DNA of 64,000 nt from CAVTLG01 sp963735495 (GTDB lineage Bacteria; Chloroflexota; Ktedonobacteria; Ktedonobacterales; Ktedonobacteraceae), in the NCBI GenBank assembly GCA_963735495.1, contig CAVTLG010000009.1:744001-808000 (forward strand). Reading direction: 5' to 3'. Numbering within the stretch: position 1 is the first letter of the stretch; every line of letters begins with the position of its first letter. A program made the position numbers and the translations under genes. A model generated the notes under the pieces. The model made no database searches and was not told the DNA's origin. It saw only the letters and a list, made by a program, of their open reading frames with translations. This document shows positions 8,508 through 16,626 of this stretch, piece after piece.

Positions 8508-10836
8508 ACGCATTCTCCAGCAGGATATTCGTAGCTCGCACGCGTGTTTCTGTGCCTGCTTGTTCGTCATCTTGCCATTGTACTTCGAATGTACGCCAGT
8601 TGCTGCGACCGGTGAGGATAGCTTTGCGTTCGTTACAACATACCTGTGCCCCGTCTCCTGCATGTAAAAGCGCGAGATGATGCGCAAATCCCGTCTTGTT
8701 CAGCACTTTTTCCGCTGCAAACGGTAGAAAAGTAGAGCCATTGCGCTGGAAAAGTTCATGTCCATGCAACAGAAATTCCAGGCCCCAGGCCAGGCGCAGA
8801 TCTTCTGCAGGCTGCTCGGCACATACTGAGGCAAAGGTAAATGCACGCTGCTGCTGCTGATCCCAGCGAGCCAGCAGGTCGACCCAGGCGCGCTCAATTT
8901 GTGCCTTCCATACTTGCAATTGTTGCTTTATGACCTGTTCTGGCAGTTGCAGCCAGCTTTCCCGTCGTATGTCTGGAACCAGTTGAATAACATTGATCGG
9001 GCGCAGACTTTGTTTCCATTGGTCCCCAATCAATGATACGGAGCCATTCTGTGCTTGCGAGAGCAGCAGTGCGAGCTGTGGTGTGCCCCTGTGCCCCTGT
9101 ACGAGCACGATTTCGCCAGGTGTGAGCAGTGAAAGGGGCTGTAAGTGCTCTGTTTCGCTTTGAGAGCGTGGTTGATAGGTTGGTTGGGTTCCTAAGCGTC
9201 CCTGTTTGAAGTACGGTGCGGCTTCTTTCAGGACGAGTTCAACCTGGCTGCGCAACGATGGATGGTAGGTTGCTCCGTAGTAATGCTGGCCCAGCTCTAC
9301 GGAGGTCCATGGCCGGAGTGGACCCAGGCGGGCAGCCAGCTCCCATAGATCTTGAATGCCTGGTGCTGCTGGCTTATGAGGGGCGGATGGTGCTTGTTCT
9401 GCCAGAACAGCACTGAAGGGAGGTGTTGTCTGTGAAGAGCTATTGGGTGTGGCGAGAGGTGTATGGCTTGTCTGTGTAGTGCTTGTAATGGTACTTCCGA
9501 CGACTGGAATATCAATCTTTATGCGGGTAAGACGTTGTGCCAGTGCTTCGAGTGACGCGCGTGCGCCGTGTACGAGCAGGAGATGTCTGGGATTCACTTT
9601 TAGTATCGCGTGGACAAGTTGTTCAGCGTCGGCGTGTCCTGAGAGATTGTAGTGTTCCACCTGGCACGCGAGCGTGTAGTGTTGTTCTCCGAGATAGAGC
9701 GTATCTCCCTGGCGCGCCTGTAGCAGTGCCGCGCCGGGACTTTCTTCGTCCTGATATCCTGTGAAGAGGATACAATCCTGTTCACGTTCAGCGATATCTG
9801 CGGCATAGAGCGGCGAAGCACCGCCTGCCAGCATGCCGGAACTGCTAATGATCATCATTGGCGCGTGCGTCTGTATGAGTTCTGTGCGCTCCTGGTTATG
9901 GACGGCAAAGATATGCAAGTTTGGATCGGCAAACAGGGGCCGTCTGGAGTTCTGTTGATAGCGTTGCAGGCTATTGCGCAGGTCGTGAGATTGCAGTTGA
10001 TAGGCTGAGCAGACGGAGCGCACCATGCCATCAAGATAGATCGGTGCGGGTGATACCTGTCCACTGGCACGATAGAATTTGAGTATCAGGATGACTTCCT
10101 GGGCGCGTCCGACCGCGAAAGCCGGACAGAGGATACGACCACCACGGGCAATAGTGTGCTGTACAGTTTCGACGAGTTTGCGCTCTTCTTCTTTGCGGTT
10201 ACTGTGTGCACGATTTCCATAGGTACCCTCGCAGATCATCACATCAGCCTGTGGTAAGCTGTTTATATCCACGCCTTTAATCGTGCGTTGGTCGGTGATG
10301 GATAGATCGCCTGTATGCAGTAGGCTGCCTTCAGGCGTGCTGAAGAAGAGCATGGCTGCGCCTAAGATATGTCCTGCGGGAAGAAAACGCACGCTGATGT
10401 CAGGAGCTGCTGATAAGGGCGTGATGGGCTGTCGCCAGCCTGCCAGTTGGATACGGGCGAGAAAAGCGTCTACCTGTTCACTATTATACAAAGGAGTTTC
10501 GCCATCTGGTTTCAGGCCTTCCTGTTCCATAATATGCACGGAGTCGCGCAGCAAAATTTCGGTTAAGACGCGTGTGCTTTCGGTGGCGTAGATAGGGATA
10601 TGTGGGAATAAGGCGGCGATAAGCGGTAGTGCGCCAGTATGATCAATATGGGCATGGGTGATAAGTAATACTTCGGGTGGATACTGCTCTAGTAATGAAA
10701 GATTGGGTAGGCGTGACTGTCCTTCTCGGGCTGCGGGACGCATACCCCCATCAACAAGCAGACGATGTCCGGCTAGCTGTAATAGTGTGCAGGAAGCTCC
10801 GACCTCCGAAGCTCCGCCAAGAAATGTGAATTCCAT
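8506..10836 (-). CDS. Beta-CASP metallo-beta-lactamase RNA nuclease with long C-terminal extension
   Basis: A 776-residue protein. The first 450 residues are a complete beta-CASP nuclease of the CPSF73/archaeal aCPSF type: FLGGASEVGAS, HAHIDHTG (His61, His63, Asp65, His66), AGHILGAAM, HTGDLS, CEGTYGNR, SSSGMLAGG, SGHAD and VHGARASLE. All zinc ligands are visible, so an active cytosolic RNA endo/exonuclease is expected. A Ser/Thr/Pro-rich linker (about 465-500) joins a C-terminal part of about 270 residues that I do not recognise; it is Gln-rich and ends in a compact segment with EVQWQDDEQAG. AGGGGA lies before the ATG. The gene shares a terminator with the gene facing it. Confidence 0.9.
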   Translation of the reverse strand: MEFTFLGGASEVGASCTLLQLAGHRLLVDGGMRPAAREGQSRLPNLSLLEQYPPEVLLITHAHIDHTGALPLIAALFPHIPIYATESTRVLTEILLRDSVHIMEQEGLKPDGETPLYNSEQVDAFLARIQLAGWRQPITPLSAAPDISVRFLPAGHILGAAMLFFSTPEGSLLHTGDLSITDQRTIKGVDINSLPQADVMICEGTYGNRAHSNRKEEERKLVETVQHTIARGGRILCPAFAVGRAQEVILILKFYRASGQVSPAPIYLDGMVRSVCSAYQLQSHDLRNSLQRYQQNSRRPLFADPNLHIFAVHNQERTELIQTHAPMMIISSSGMLAGGASPLYAADIAEREQDCILFTGYQDEESPGAALLQARQGDTLYLGEQHYTLACQVEHYNLSGHADAEQLVHAILKVNPRHLLLVHGARASLEALAQRLTRIKIDIPVVGSTITSTTQTSHTPLATPNSSSQTTPPFSAVLAEQAPSAPHKPAAPGIQDLWELAARLGPLRPWTSVELGQHYYGATYHPSLRSQVELVLKEAAPYFKQGRLGTQPTYQPRSQSETEHLQPLSLLTPGEIVLVQGHRGTPQLALLLSQAQNGSVSLIGDQWKQSLRPINVIQLVPDIRRESWLQLPEQVIKQQLQVWKAQIERAWVDLLARWDQQQQRAFTFASVCAEQPAEDLRLAWGLEFLLHGHELFQRNGSTFLPFAAEKVLNKTGFAHHLALLHAGDGAQVCCNERKAILTGRSNWRTFEVQWQDDEQAGTETRVRATNILLENA

Positions 10837-11052
10837 TACCGATCCCCTTCCGTTGCTACTTTTCTACACATCTGTTTTGTGGGGAGAGAAATTTCTGGAA
10901 GCGCCCAGTTGTTTGTTTGTCCCTCTAAAGGAATAATTGTATCTTGTTATACACCTCTCTTTCCAGCTTGTGTCAGTGGCAAATATCCTTCTATAAGGAT
11001 TTTACTGTTTTATACTATAGATGTCAATAATGGGCTTTCGCGTGTTTTTCAG

Positions 11053-11078
11053 GCGAGATAGAAATTTTTCTATCTCGC
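11053..11078. terminator. Hairpin after the 3-hydroxybutyryl-CoA dehydrogenase gene
   Basis: A 12-bp perfect stem (GCGAGATAGAAA 11053-11064, TTTCTATCTCGC 11067-11078) with a 2-nt loop, 10 bp past the stop codon of the minus-strand gene. The U-tract is weak. Confidence 0.5.
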
Positions 11079-11087
11079 TCTTGCCCC

Positions 11088-11948
11088 TTACGCTTCTGTG
11101 TGGTAGTCGTAAAAGCCTTTTCCGCTCTTGCGCCCATACATGCCTGAGAGTACCATGCGGCGTAGCAGGGGTGGTGGGGCATATAAGGGGTCCTTGTACT
11201 CCTCATAGATAGCCTCTGCGGCCCACAGTGTGGTATCGAGGCCAACGTAGTCCAGCAACGTAAAGGGACCCATCGGATACCCACAGCCCAGCTTCATCGC
11301 CGTATCTATATCGTCTCGCGATGCCTGTCCATTCTCTAGCATGCGAATTGCCGCCAGCAGGTACGGGATCAACAGAAAATTGACGATGAAGCCAGCGGTA
11401 TCTTTTGCCAGCACAGGTGTTTTGCCCAGCGAAAGAGCGAACTGTCTGACCTCCTCTATCGTCTCCTCTGAGGTTGAAATGGTGCGCACAATCTCAACGA
11501 GCTTCATCACTGGAGCTGGATTGAAGAAGTGTAATCCGCACACTTTCGCAGGTCGTTTGGTGACTGCCCCCATTTGTGTAATATTGAGAGAGGAAGTATT
11601 GCTGAGGATCAGTGCTCCGGGTTTGAGTGTCGCATCGAGAGCTGGAAAGAGGCGTAACTTCTCCTCCATGTTTTCGATGACGGCCTCTATGACGAGATCG
11701 CAATCGGCCAGGTCAGCAAATGTGAGCGTACCACGTAGTCGACTATGATTGTTTGCCAACTGCTCTTGCGTAATCTTCCCTTTATGGCTCATGCTGTCCC
11801 ATGCAGCATAGATGCGTGTCAGACCTTTGTCCAGTAAAGGCTGATTGATCTCGCGCACAATCGTCTCGTAGCCAGCCTGGGCGCAGGTTTGTGCGATGCC
11901 GCCTCCCATCAGACCACATCCGATAACGCCTACTTTGCGTATCTGCAT
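11088..11948 (-). CDS. hbd: 3-hydroxybutyryl-CoA dehydrogenase
   Basis: Oxidises 3-hydroxyacyl-CoA with NAD(P) (or the reverse) in butyrate/poly-hydroxybutyrate or fatty acid metabolism, in the cytosol. The 286-residue length is typical. The Rossmann motif GCGLMGGG is at residues 10-17. The catalytic region ILSNTSSLNI and GLHFFNPAPVMKLVEI contains the His of the His-Glu pair, and the C-terminal dimer domain includes DTAGFIVNFLLIPYL and GMYGRKSGKGFYDY. AAAGGAG precedes the ATG. No other beta-oxidation gene is adjacent. Confidence 0.95.
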   Translation of the reverse strand: MQIRKVGVIGCGLMGGGIAQTCAQAGYETIVREINQPLLDKGLTRIYAAWDSMSHKGKITQEQLANNHSRLRGTLTFADLADCDLVIEAVIENMEEKLRLFPALDATLKPGALILSNTSSLNITQMGAVTKRPAKVCGLHFFNPAPVMKLVEIVRTISTSEETIEEVRQFALSLGKTPVLAKDTAGFIVNFLLIPYLLAAIRMLENGQASRDDIDTAMKLGCGYPMGPFTLLDYVGLDTTLWAAEAIYEEYKDPLYAPPPLLRRMVLSGMYGRKSGKGFYDYHTEA

Positions 11949-12050
11949 TGATAATCTCCTTTATATATGCACTATTTTTGACAGTATGTCTATACCTACG
12001 CATATTTCTCAGAAGAGCGCTGCAAACTCCACGTAGGGTTGTGCTTGTCG

Positions 12051-12716
12051 CTATCTGAGAGCATCTGTCTGTGCGATGCTCTGTTGCTGAAACGTTTGCC
12101 AGCGGGCAATGAGTGCAGCGATCAGCGGTTTGCCCTCTTCTTGTCGCTGTTGGACTGAGCGCCATACGGTCTGGTGGTGGCGTGAACTGGCTGCGGGCTT
12201 GAGCACATTCAGCATGACATTACTATAGGCATCCATATCAGCCGCGAAGAGCAGGGCTTGTTGTGCATCTTCCAGATAAAAGTAATGCCCATGAGTAGCG
12301 TACCAGCTACGGATATTGTCTTGTGAATGAATAGTGAGGTCAGGCTGGACCGCCGTAAGAGGTTGTCCGATCTCTCCGAAGGGAAAGCAGTGCAGATGTG
12401 CATGAAAAACGGTCTGCCGGAAGACGCCGTGCTCCCAGAAAATAGGTGGAGCATAGTATTGCGCAAAAAAGCGTTGGACTTCACGCTTGAGCGTGGCGAG
12501 TTCGCTATCGTACGCTGCCGGGACTGCTCCATAGCAGGGATAGTGTTGCCTGGGAATGATGAGCAGATGACCCTCCACGAGAGGAGCGTGGTCGGCAACC
12601 AGGCGAAAGGTACTTGTCTCTTTGAGGATGTACGACTCAATATGCTGGCGTTGACAAAATGCGCAGTCTTGCTGCGTTCCTTCGGCATGGGGAGTGACGC
12701 TATTTCCGCTCTGCAT
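12051..12716 (-). CDS. HIT-family nucleotide hydrolase/transferase
   Basis: A 221-residue protein with a CxxC (Cys18, Cys21) near the N-terminus, GHLLIIPRQHY, and the histidine triad FHAHLHCFP (His105, His107, His109), as in the HIT superfamily that hydrolyses or transfers nucleotidyl groups. The sequence after the triad is longer than in simple HINT proteins. A frame extension of 29 codons exists upstream, but the ATG at 12716 has AAGGAG nine bases before it, so it is the likely start. It is separated by about 100 bp from the next minus-strand gene, and the substrate is unknown. Confidence 0.85.
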   Translation of the reverse strand: MQSGNSVTPHAEGTQQDCAFCQRQHIESYILKETSTFRLVADHAPLVEGHLLIIPRQHYPCYGAVPAAYDSELATLKREVQRFFAQYYAPPIFWEHGVFRQTVFHAHLHCFPFGEIGQPLTAVQPDLTIHSQDNIRSWYATHGHYFYLEDAQQALLFAADMDAYSNVMLNVLKPAASSRHHQTVWRSVQQRQEEGKPLIAALIARWQTFQQQSIAQTDALR

Positions 12717-12818
12717 GCAGATTACTCCTTCTCTATGCTTGCCTTCAGCTAAAAAGCAGCTGTTTGCTCCTGGTAAGCAAGCTGTCTCTGTGTGCTTACT
12801 CACCAGCGTGCCAGGTAG

Positions 12819-13295
12819 TTAACCGGCGTGGCGAAAGCCTGCTTCTGCCATAGTGAGGGACTGTCCTTGGGTGAGGATGCCAGCAGCGACGATTTCGGCG
12901 ACGACCAATGTTGAATCTCCTGCCGGGGTCGTCTGGTGGGTCTCGCAGGCTACCCAGGCCAGGGCGTCCTGTAAGATAGGTTGTGAGCTGGTATGCAGTG
13001 TATAGTGTATGCCATGCATTTTGTCCGGGTGTTTGAGGCCAGATTTACCCAATGTGCCAGCCAGTGCACGCTGATCCGTCCGCAAGACATTGACAGTAAA
13101 AGCGCGGCTACGCAGTATCATTGGCAGTGACTTTGAATTATTCTCGATGGAGACTGCGAGCAGTGGCGGATCAAAGGAAACCTGTGTGAGCCAGTTGGCT
13201 GTAAAGGCATTGACTTCGTCACCTTCCGCGCACATAACGATATACAGTCCGTAGGTAAACATCCGTAACGCTTGTTTTTTTATAGCTGGGTCCAT
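12819..13295 (-). CDS. Flavin reductase-like FMN-binding protein
   Basis: A 158-residue protein of the flavin reductase (split-barrel FMN-binding) family. The N-terminal MFTYGLYIVMCAEGDEVNAF, then NWLTQVSFDPPLLAVSIE (flavin-phosphate region) and FTVNVLRTDQRALA, follow the family order. Such proteins supply reduced FMN to a partner oxygenase or reduce small substrates directly. AAAGGA precedes the ATG. It may be co-transcribed with the HIT gene downstream (102-bp gap), but no oxygenase is nearby. Confidence 0.88.
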   Translation of the reverse strand: MDPAIKKQALRMFTYGLYIVMCAEGDEVNAFTANWLTQVSFDPPLLAVSIENNSKSLPMILRSRAFTVNVLRTDQRALAGTLGKSGLKHPDKMHGIHYTLHTSSQPILQDALAWVACETHQTTPAGDSTLVVAEIVAAGILTQGQSLTMAEAGFRHAG

Positions 13296-13556
13296 AAAAG
13301 ACGATCCTTTCTCAAGACGTAGGGATTTGGTATTGAGAACGCTTGCATCGCTCTAAGTAGAAACAAAATCCATTATAGCACTGGAAAAGGAAGAGAGAAA
13401 CAGCGGAATTATACTGCCGGAAATAGCCTGCCTTGTGAGAGGGCATCCAAAGCCAAATAATAGGACGGAAGCTTTAGCGGCTATGTCGAGATGGTAGAAT
13501 TTATAGAGAGGAGCCTGTAAGCAGATTAGGGCAATGAAGAGTTGAGGAGATCAGTG

Positions 13557-13601
13557 ATGAGCCAACAAGACTATCCTAGCGATGGAAACGATGAGGAGTA
13601 G
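13557..13601 (+). CDS. Possible 14-residue acidic micro-ORF
   Basis: Encodes MSQQDYPSDGNDEE. An excellent GAGGAG Shine-Dalgarno lies six bases before the ATG, far better than chance for so short a frame. It is the first of three tandem very small ORFs with ribosome sites (13557, 13670, 14000). It could be a leader peptide or a chance frame. Confidence 0.35.
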   Translation: MSQQDYPSDGNDEE

Positions 13602-13669
13602 GTGATCCTTTCAAAGGAAATATTTATCCAGACTGATAGTGTAGGAAGAACCAGTATAAGGAGAATAGC

Positions 13670-13987
13670 ATGAATAGGATGAACGAGGTTAATTTCCCTT
13701 TTGAAAACCTTATGAGAAACTTCAGTCCTATGACATCTTGGAAGAAGTTCTTTAACCCACAGTTCTATTTTACATACAATACAGGAGACGAGGACATCGA
13801 GAATCACGTACTCGAAGAAGTAGGCAGTTATGGGAAGCAACTCGGGCGGATTATAGATGTCCTCGATGTATTTGTTGATGGTGTTCCGATAGGTACACTC
13901 ACACCTGAGCAACTAGAGGCCATAGTGGAATTCCGCAAGCTCTCCAGGAAGGTAAAAGCATCTGTGGTCGCCTTCAAAAAACTATGA
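13670..13987 (+). CDS. Hypothetical 105-residue soluble protein
   Basis: Not recognised. AAGGAG lies seven bases before the ATG, and the composition is protein-like (alternating charged and hydrophobic residues, no low complexity). An aromatic N-terminal half (FNPQFYFTYNTGDEDIENH) is followed by a helical second half ending VEFRKLSRKVKASVVAFKKL. No signal peptide or membrane segment. It sits between two even smaller ORFs, each with its own ribosome site, suggesting a small operon. Confidence 0.65.
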   Translation: MNRMNEVNFPFENLMRNFSPMTSWKKFFNPQFYFTYNTGDEDIENHVLEEVGSYGKQLGRIIDVLDVFVDGVPIGTLTPEQLEAIVEFRKLSRKVKASVVAFKKL

Positions 13988-13999
13988 GAGAAGGATACC

Positions 14000-14077
14000 A
14001 TGCAGGCTTTCAATTGGCTGATCAGTGAGTTATCGTCGCTAGCGCGTTCTGATCCCCAACTCGTTACTCAACTTTGA
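14000..14077 (+). CDS. Possible 25-residue small protein
   Basis: Encodes MQAFNWLISELSSLARSDPQ and then LVTQL. GAGAAGGA lies just upstream, and the start is 12 bp after the stop of the 105-residue ORF, so translational coupling is plausible. The sequence would form one amphipathic helix. It is too short to prove. Confidence 0.35.
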   Translation: MQAFNWLISELSSLARSDPQLVTQL

Positions 14078-14094
14078 AGGGCCATAAAACGCAT

Positions 14095-14634
14095 CTACAG
14101 GACGTTTTCCGGTTGCTTTCTGGCAATCATGCTAGAAGTAGGAAGGTCCGGTTTCAAGCGTCGCAGAACCCAGAGCAATGTGCCGCTCGTAAGAAGCAAT
14201 GCAATGATTTTGAACTCGAAGCCAAAAAGTGGCAGCGTTGATGAGCTGAAAAGGATGCCGAATGTACCAGCTATTGGGAGAACGCAGGATGGGCAACCAA
14301 ACACAGCAAAGCCAAAGAGCACAGTCCCACCGGTCGCGCAAACGGAGCTAGTCAGGAAACGGTTCCCATTGCGATACTGATCGAGGGTCAGCGAGATTGC
14401 AACGGCAGAGAGGAACGAGATCAAGCCATCCAGAATCACGCGGAGAGCAACGTATGTTCCCCCAAAATGCGCTACAAAATACTGGAATGGCTCCAGGTGC
14501 GTAGAAAAAATGGTCAGGTGTGTCCCTCCCTGTCGCAGGTCGAAAAGGGTGTAGATCGTCCAGAAACCAACGGTCAGCCCGAGCGTCAAGAGCAGATAGG
14601 GCATCTTTTTGAGCATAGTAAAGATAATTGTCAT
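14095..14634 (-). CDS. Four-helix membrane protein with a CPSC motif
   Basis: A 179-residue membrane protein of unknown function. Hydrophobic segments lie at about residues 10-30, 60-82, 100-135 and 140-160. A conserved-looking FGCPSCVLPIAGTFG sits between segments three and four; a Cys-Pro-x-Cys in the membrane suggests metal or thiol chemistry, but that is inference. GGAG lies about 12 bases before the ATG. It is separated by 57 bp from the radical SAM gene upstream on the same strand, so it may be the last gene of that operon. Confidence 0.65.
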   Translation of the reverse strand: MTIIFTMLKKMPYLLLTLGLTVGFWTIYTLFDLRQGGTHLTIFSTHLEPFQYFVAHFGGTYVALRVILDGLISFLSAVAISLTLDQYRNGNRFLTSSVCATGGTVLFGFAVFGCPSCVLPIAGTFGILFSSSTLPLFGFEFKIIALLLTSGTLLWVLRRLKPDLPTSSMIARKQPENVL

Positions 14635-14691
14635 GGTGGTTTATACTCCAGGTCTTGGTTTTGCTCTGCTACAACAACAATCTGTATACAT

Positions 14692-16152
14692 TTACCTTTC
14701 TGTTACTATTTTAAGCGCATTGACAGTCGGCTTCAATAGACCCGCTGTCGGCTCTGCACAGCAGAACCACGATTCGGTCAGGTGCGGTACTATTTTTGCC
14801 GGTCCATACTGTCGCATGGCACGGAAGAACGAAAACCGTTGTCCCTGTACGCCCAATGCCAGTGCTTTCACCTGGAAAAAGGTCATCAGTGGATCAGCCT
14901 GGGCATCTGCTGCTTGCCCAACGTGTGCTGCGATTTTGTGTTGTAGCTCATCCATGCGCGCATCTGGATGCTGCCAGCGATAGGTGTAGGCGGTAGCATC
15001 CAGTTCTCCCACCCACTCGTGGCTATCCGAGGTATCCAGTAGTGCGGAGCCAGGTGGTACCAGCAGGCGAATTGAGAGATGGACCGGGTCAATGTGTTCG
15101 ATCAGGTGACGCTGTTCAAAGAAATTGAGCAACTCAAGATAGCTCTCAAGCGTCTCCCACGGTGAAAATGGCAGGAGTGAGGGACGCAGTGGGATGCCAA
15201 TCTGCTCGGTCAGATCAAATATCTCTGCGATGTCATGCGCTGTGTGACCTTTAGCCAGGTGTGTGAGCACATCAGGATTGAGCGATTCGACTGCGGAGAC
15301 GATGAAGGCACACCCCAACTCCTTCATCTCTGGCAACAGATGGCGGTTTTTCAGCAGGTGTTCGACCTTGATCGTCGCGTCGAACGTCAGAGCAGGAAAC
15401 TCCTGGTGCATGCTCCGCAGGATGCGCATGGCGTGCGTTGGTCCATTCCAGAAATCGGGATCGCCAAAGGTAATATGCTGCGCTCCGTGCGCCACCTGTG
15501 CGCGGATATCCGCCAGTACGATCTCTGCTGGTACCGCGAAGAAACGTCCACGATAGATAGGTGTGACGGGACAATGCAGGCAGGTATGTTTGCAGCCGCG
15601 TGTCGTTTCCGTATAACCCACAACGCGGCAAGCGTCGTTGTCCCACTGCAAGCGCGCATAGCGCGCCAACTCTGGCAACTGCTCGCGTTCCGGGATAAGC
15701 AATGGTGTACGCTGTATCCACGGTCCGCTTCTATGCATTCGTGTGTGAACGCCTGGCACCGGGCTTTGCTCTCCCTGTTCGATGGCCGTAATCAGCTTGA
15801 GAATCGGCACCTCGTATTCGCCACCAATTGCTGCATCGATGGTGTCTTGCAACAGATGATCGGCATTGAGCAAAGCATAGAGACCGTAAAAGCAGATAGG
15901 TGCCGTTGGATTAACCGCGCGGATCTGCTGGGCGATCTGTTCTCCCAAACGCAACGCTGTATGCATGGGAACCGAGATAGCCACAAAGCGCGCGCGGCGG
16001 ATGGCAGCATCAGGTAATGCTTCTACCGCCGTATCCACACATATTGGTTGATAGCCTGCTTGCCGGAGCGTGGCTGCCAGGGATGCCAGGTGAAATGGTT
16101 GGTGTCCCAATTCATAGCATGAAATGAGCAGAACATCGCCTGTCTGTTTCAT
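14692..16152 (-). CDS. B12-binding-type radical SAM protein with CCAEP tail
   Basis: A 486-residue protein. A cobalamin-binding-like Rossmann domain (residues 1-130) is followed by a radical SAM domain with the cluster motif CKHTCLHC (Cys187, Cys191, Cys194) preceded by ETTRG, then GDPDFWNGP and VSAVESLN. The C-terminus carries CCAEP at residues 464-468, the signature of the CUAEP/CCAEP-tail radical SAM family, in which the second position is selenocysteine in some members; here both are cysteine (WFCCAEP). The reaction is unknown. The start codon overlaps the yggX stop (ATGA), so the two are translated together. A selD gene lies 21 kb away. Confidence 0.85.
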   Translation of the reverse strand: MKQTGDVLLISCYELGHQPFHLASLAATLRQAGYQPICVDTAVEALPDAAIRRARFVAISVPMHTALRLGEQIAQQIRAVNPTAPICFYGLYALLNADHLLQDTIDAAIGGEYEVPILKLITAIEQGEQSPVPGVHTRMHRSGPWIQRTPLLIPEREQLPELARYARLQWDNDACRVVGYTETTRGCKHTCLHCPVTPIYRGRFFAVPAEIVLADIRAQVAHGAQHITFGDPDFWNGPTHAMRILRSMHQEFPALTFDATIKVEHLLKNRHLLPEMKELGCAFIVSAVESLNPDVLTHLAKGHTAHDIAEIFDLTEQIGIPLRPSLLPFSPWETLESYLELLNFFEQRHLIEHIDPVHLSIRLLVPPGSALLDTSDSHEWVGELDATAYTYRWQHPDARMDELQHKIAAHVGQAADAQADPLMTFFQVKALALGVQGQRFSFFRAMRQYGPAKIVPHLTESWFCCAEPTAGLLKPTVNALKIVTER

Positions 16153-16469
16153 TTGTGGCGTGGTGCTCCGCCTCCGCCCTTGCGAGCAGGTGCGGCCCCG
16201 ACTCCCTCTGGTGTCCAGCCCGGGGGCATAGCCGCGTCCTGACCGAAGAAGAAATCTTCCATTTGTTCGCGTAAGATTTTGCGCGCCTCTGGATCGGCCA
16301 TATTCAGGCCGTAGTGATTAATGATCAGCGTTTGTTGTGCGGGCCACATATCGAAGGCTTGCTTTGATATTTGCTCGTAGATACGTTCGCCCAATTTGCC
16401 TGGGAAGGGAGGTTTGTCCAACCCTGGCAGTTCGCGCTGTAGTTTGACACAATAGACCGTTCGTGGCAT
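16149..16469 (-). CDS. yggX: Fe(II)-trafficking protein YggX-like
   Basis: A 106-residue protein starting MPRTVYCVKLQRELPGLDK, with FPGKLGERIYEQISKQAFDMW and QQTLIINHYGLNMADPEAR, the diagnostic pattern of YggX (oxidative damage protection / iron trafficking), including the conserved N-terminal cysteine. It differs from the enterobacterial protein by a Gly/Ala/Arg-rich tail of about 15 residues. Its stop codon overlaps the start of the radical SAM gene by 4 bp, so it probably supplies iron handling or stability to that Fe-S enzyme (inference). Confidence 0.92.
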   Translation of the reverse strand: MPRTVYCVKLQRELPGLDKPPFPGKLGERIYEQISKQAFDMWPAQQTLIINHYGLNMADPEARKILREQMEDFFFGQDAAMPPGWTPEGVGAAPARKGGGGAPRHK

Positions 16470-16626
16470 AGTTTAAGCTCTCCAAAAGAGTGAACTGTGT
16501 GCAGCAAGACAATGGTTACTGATATTGTACTATGTCCAGGGTTATCTTGCACGACTTTGTGCTTCGGTGGGGAGACAACGATTGCCTGGAGCTACCACGT
16601 TTTTAATATCCAGAGATCCCTCCTGT

